DNA of 64,000 bases from Phocoenobacter atlanticus (GTDB lineage Bacteria; Pseudomonadota; Gammaproteobacteria; Enterobacterales; Pasteurellaceae): assembly GCF_030764225.1 (NCBI RefSeq), contig NZ_JASAXH010000004.1; one strand, given 5' to 3'. The notes beneath the pieces are model-generated. The model ran no database searches. It saw only the letters and a program-made list of their open reading frames with translations, and had not been told where the DNA came from. The position numbers were made by a program, and so were the translations under genes. Position 1 is the first letter of the stretch. Each line of letters begins with the position of its first letter. This document shows, piece after piece, positions 62,801 to 64,000 of this stretch.

Positions 62801-62856
62801 AAGCGGTAGGATTTATTCAAAAATTTGCAAATTGGGTGAATAAAGTGACCGCTTGT
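62801..62856. repeat. Inverted pair of uptake signal sequences
   Basis: AAGCGGT (62801-62807) faces ACCGCTTGT (62848-62856) around AAAAATTTGCAAATT. Located at the 3' end of the DUF2569 gene on the minus strand. Confidence 0.75.
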
Positions 62857-62884
62857 AATAATTAGTTTTCAAACACAGAGTTAT

Positions 62885-63397
62885 TTATTCAATAGGTTTC
62901 TTTTCTACAAAGGTATTTTTTACCCTTTTTGAGTACTTAAGGTATGGAATCCATATAGCACAACTAATAATTAGCTTGATAATAGGTGTTATAGTTTCTT
63001 TATCAAAAAATTCACTATTAGGCATAAAACCATTCATAACAGAAAAACTTAAAAAAGTATCTGAAGTAACAAATCCTAAGTTAGCTAGTAATATATAAAT
63101 ATAATACTTTGGAAATTTATAATTTTTTGAAAAAAATAAAGCACATACATAAAACCACAAAAGTAGAAATATAATATTAAAAGTTAATTCAAAAATAAAT
63201 AAAGGCATAAAGTAAGGAATATAATATTCAGAGTTTGTAGATGTAAATAACTCTAAATAACCGTCATTTAGAAAAGGGTAAAGATTTTGTGAAATAAAAT
63301 AAATTATTTTAAGAAAGCTAAGAATAATGGTTATTCCTAATAAAACTAACCAGCCACCAATCTCTTGTGTTCTCTTTTTCTTAACTTCTAAAGACAT
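62885..63397 (-). CDS. DUF2569 family membrane protein
   Basis: 170 residues with four hydrophobic segments. EIGGWLVLLGITIILSFLK at the N-terminus and CAIWIPYLKYSKRVKNTFV at the C-terminus are the hallmarks of DUF2569 (YdgK-like) inner-membrane proteins. Function unknown. AAGGA precedes the ATG. It lies 24 bases after prfA on the same strand, where prmC is found in many bacteria. Confidence 0.8.
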   Translation of the reverse strand: MSLEVKKKRTQEIGGWLVLLGITIILSFLKIIYFISQNLYPFLNDGYLELFTSTNSEYYIPYFMPLFIFELTFNIIFLLLWFYVCALFFSKNYKFPKYYIYILLANLGFVTSDTFLSFSVMNGFMPNSEFFDKETITPIIKLIISCAIWIPYLKYSKRVKNTFVEKKPIE

Positions 63398-63421
63398 ATA
63401 TTCCTTCTTTATTGAAAGTAA

Positions 63422-64000
63422 TTATTCCGACAATGCCGCTAACTGATCCGCTTGATATTCAGTAATAATCGGCTGGATTAACTCTTCCATTTTGCCATTC
63501 ATTACTTCATCTAAACGGTATAACGTCAAGTTGATACGATGATCCGTTACTCGTCCTTGTGGGTAGTTATAAGTACGGATTTTATCACTGCGATCCCCTG
63601 AACCTAACAGGTTACGGCGAGTGTCTGCTTGTTGTGCAGCTTGACGTTCTTGCTCAGCTTGAACGATACGAGAGGCAAGCACCGACATTGCTTTGGCTTT
63701 GTTTTTGTGCTGTGAACGTTCGTCTTGACACTCAACCACGATACCTGTTGGTAAGTGAGTAATACGCACCGCAGAATCGGTGGTATTAACGTGCTGACCA
63801 CCTGCCCCCGACGCACGGAAAGTATCAATTTTCAAATCAGATGGATTGATTTCTGGCAATTCTGATTCAGGTAACTCAGGCATAACCGCAATTGTACAAG
63901 CCGAAGTATGAATTCGTCCTTGCGATTCGGTTTTTGGTACACGTTGCACACGATGACCGCCTGACTCAAATTTCAACTTACCGTAAACGCTATCGCCACT
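63422..64000 (-). CDS. prfA: Peptide chain release factor 1 (5' end outside window)
   Basis: The frame runs through the right edge of the window; about 192 C-terminal codons are visible and the TTG near 63976 is internal (the codons before it read SGDSVYGKLK). KFESGGHRVQRVP, the catalytic GGQ in RASGAGGQHVNTTDSAVRITH, and CQDERSQHKNKAKAM identify RF1 rather than RF2. It reads UAA and UAG and triggers peptide release. The codon-recognition PxT motif would lie outside the window. prmC does not follow directly. Confidence 0.97.
   Translation of the reverse strand, partial: SGDSVYGKLKFESGGHRVQRVPKTESQGRIHTSACTIAVMPELPESELPEINPSDLKIDTFRASGAGGQHVNTTDSAVRITHLPTGIVVECQDERSQHKNKAKAMSVLASRIVQAEQERQAAQQADTRRNLLGSGDRSDKIRTYNYPQGRVTDHRINLTLYRLDEVMNGKMEELIQPIITEYQADQLAALSE

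Noticed and set aside
1..64000. tRNA or rRNA genes
   Set aside because: No cloverleaf-like sequence with GTTCGA-type T loop and CCA end, and no rRNA sequence, was recognised in any intergenic gap on either strand.

Overview
The window looks like a chromosomal segment of a Pasteurellaceae bacterium. It is AT-rich, its core genes read like Haemophilus/Actinobacillus homologues, and ACAAGCGGT uptake-signal cores (the Actinobacillus pleuropneumoniae-type DNA uptake sequence) are scattered through it, often as inverted pairs around an AAATTTGCAAATTT core. No species can be named from the sequence alone.

Layout. 1-6954: the 3' part of a very large two-partner-secretion exoprotein (filamentous haemagglutinin type) with a Fic AMPylation domain and a C-terminal YopT-like C58 cysteine protease, an architecture known from Histophilus somni IbpA. 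The reading frame is open to the left edge, so the gene begins outside the window. 7190-11037: a YdiJ-type FAD/Fe-S dehydrogenase and sfsA. 11089-17226: an accessory strip, nearly all on the minus strand. It holds a broken type VI immunity (DUF3396-like) gene, a DUF1016/YhcG PD-(D/E)XK protein, small membrane proteins, two related lipoproteins, a short-chain dehydrogenase and two small acidic proteins, one resembling Imm6. 17240-22533: ruvB, dolP, diaA, yraN and lpoA, with divergent rsmI. 22539-24480: the competence regulator tfoX with a perfect CRP-S palindrome upstream, hemH and the tiny lipoprotein gene lptM. 24749-31051: focA-pflB with an FNR-like box, a DUF805 gene, argS and slyB. 31067-39118: a RhuM remnant, gltB-gltD and glnA (ammonia assimilation).

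39301-53203 is the complete S10-spc-alpha ribosomal protein supercluster (rpsJ to rplQ, with secY, rpmJ and rpoA). It has an S10 leader, an S10/spc boundary terminator with a spc promoter, and an alpha leader. After it come an IS630 transposase remnant, glpT, the rpsP-rimM-trmD-rplS operon, crp, slmA with yheU, dut, coaBC, radC (with a CRP-S-like site), rpmB-rpmG, a palindrome-rich spacer, a DUF2569 membrane protein, and the 3' part of prfA running off the right edge.

Three themes link the genes. First, crp, tfoX, two CRP-S sites and many uptake sequences form a visible natural-competence circuit. Second, focA-pflB and gltBD-glnA cover anaerobic pyruvate metabolism and nitrogen assimilation. 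Third, the Fic/YopT exoprotein and the strip of immunity-like genes are the accessory, host- or competitor-facing part. The exoprotein, with EPIYA-like tyrosine motifs and PxxP stretches ahead of its two enzymatic domains, is the most interesting object. I saw no CRISPR array, intact insertion sequence, tRNA or rRNA.
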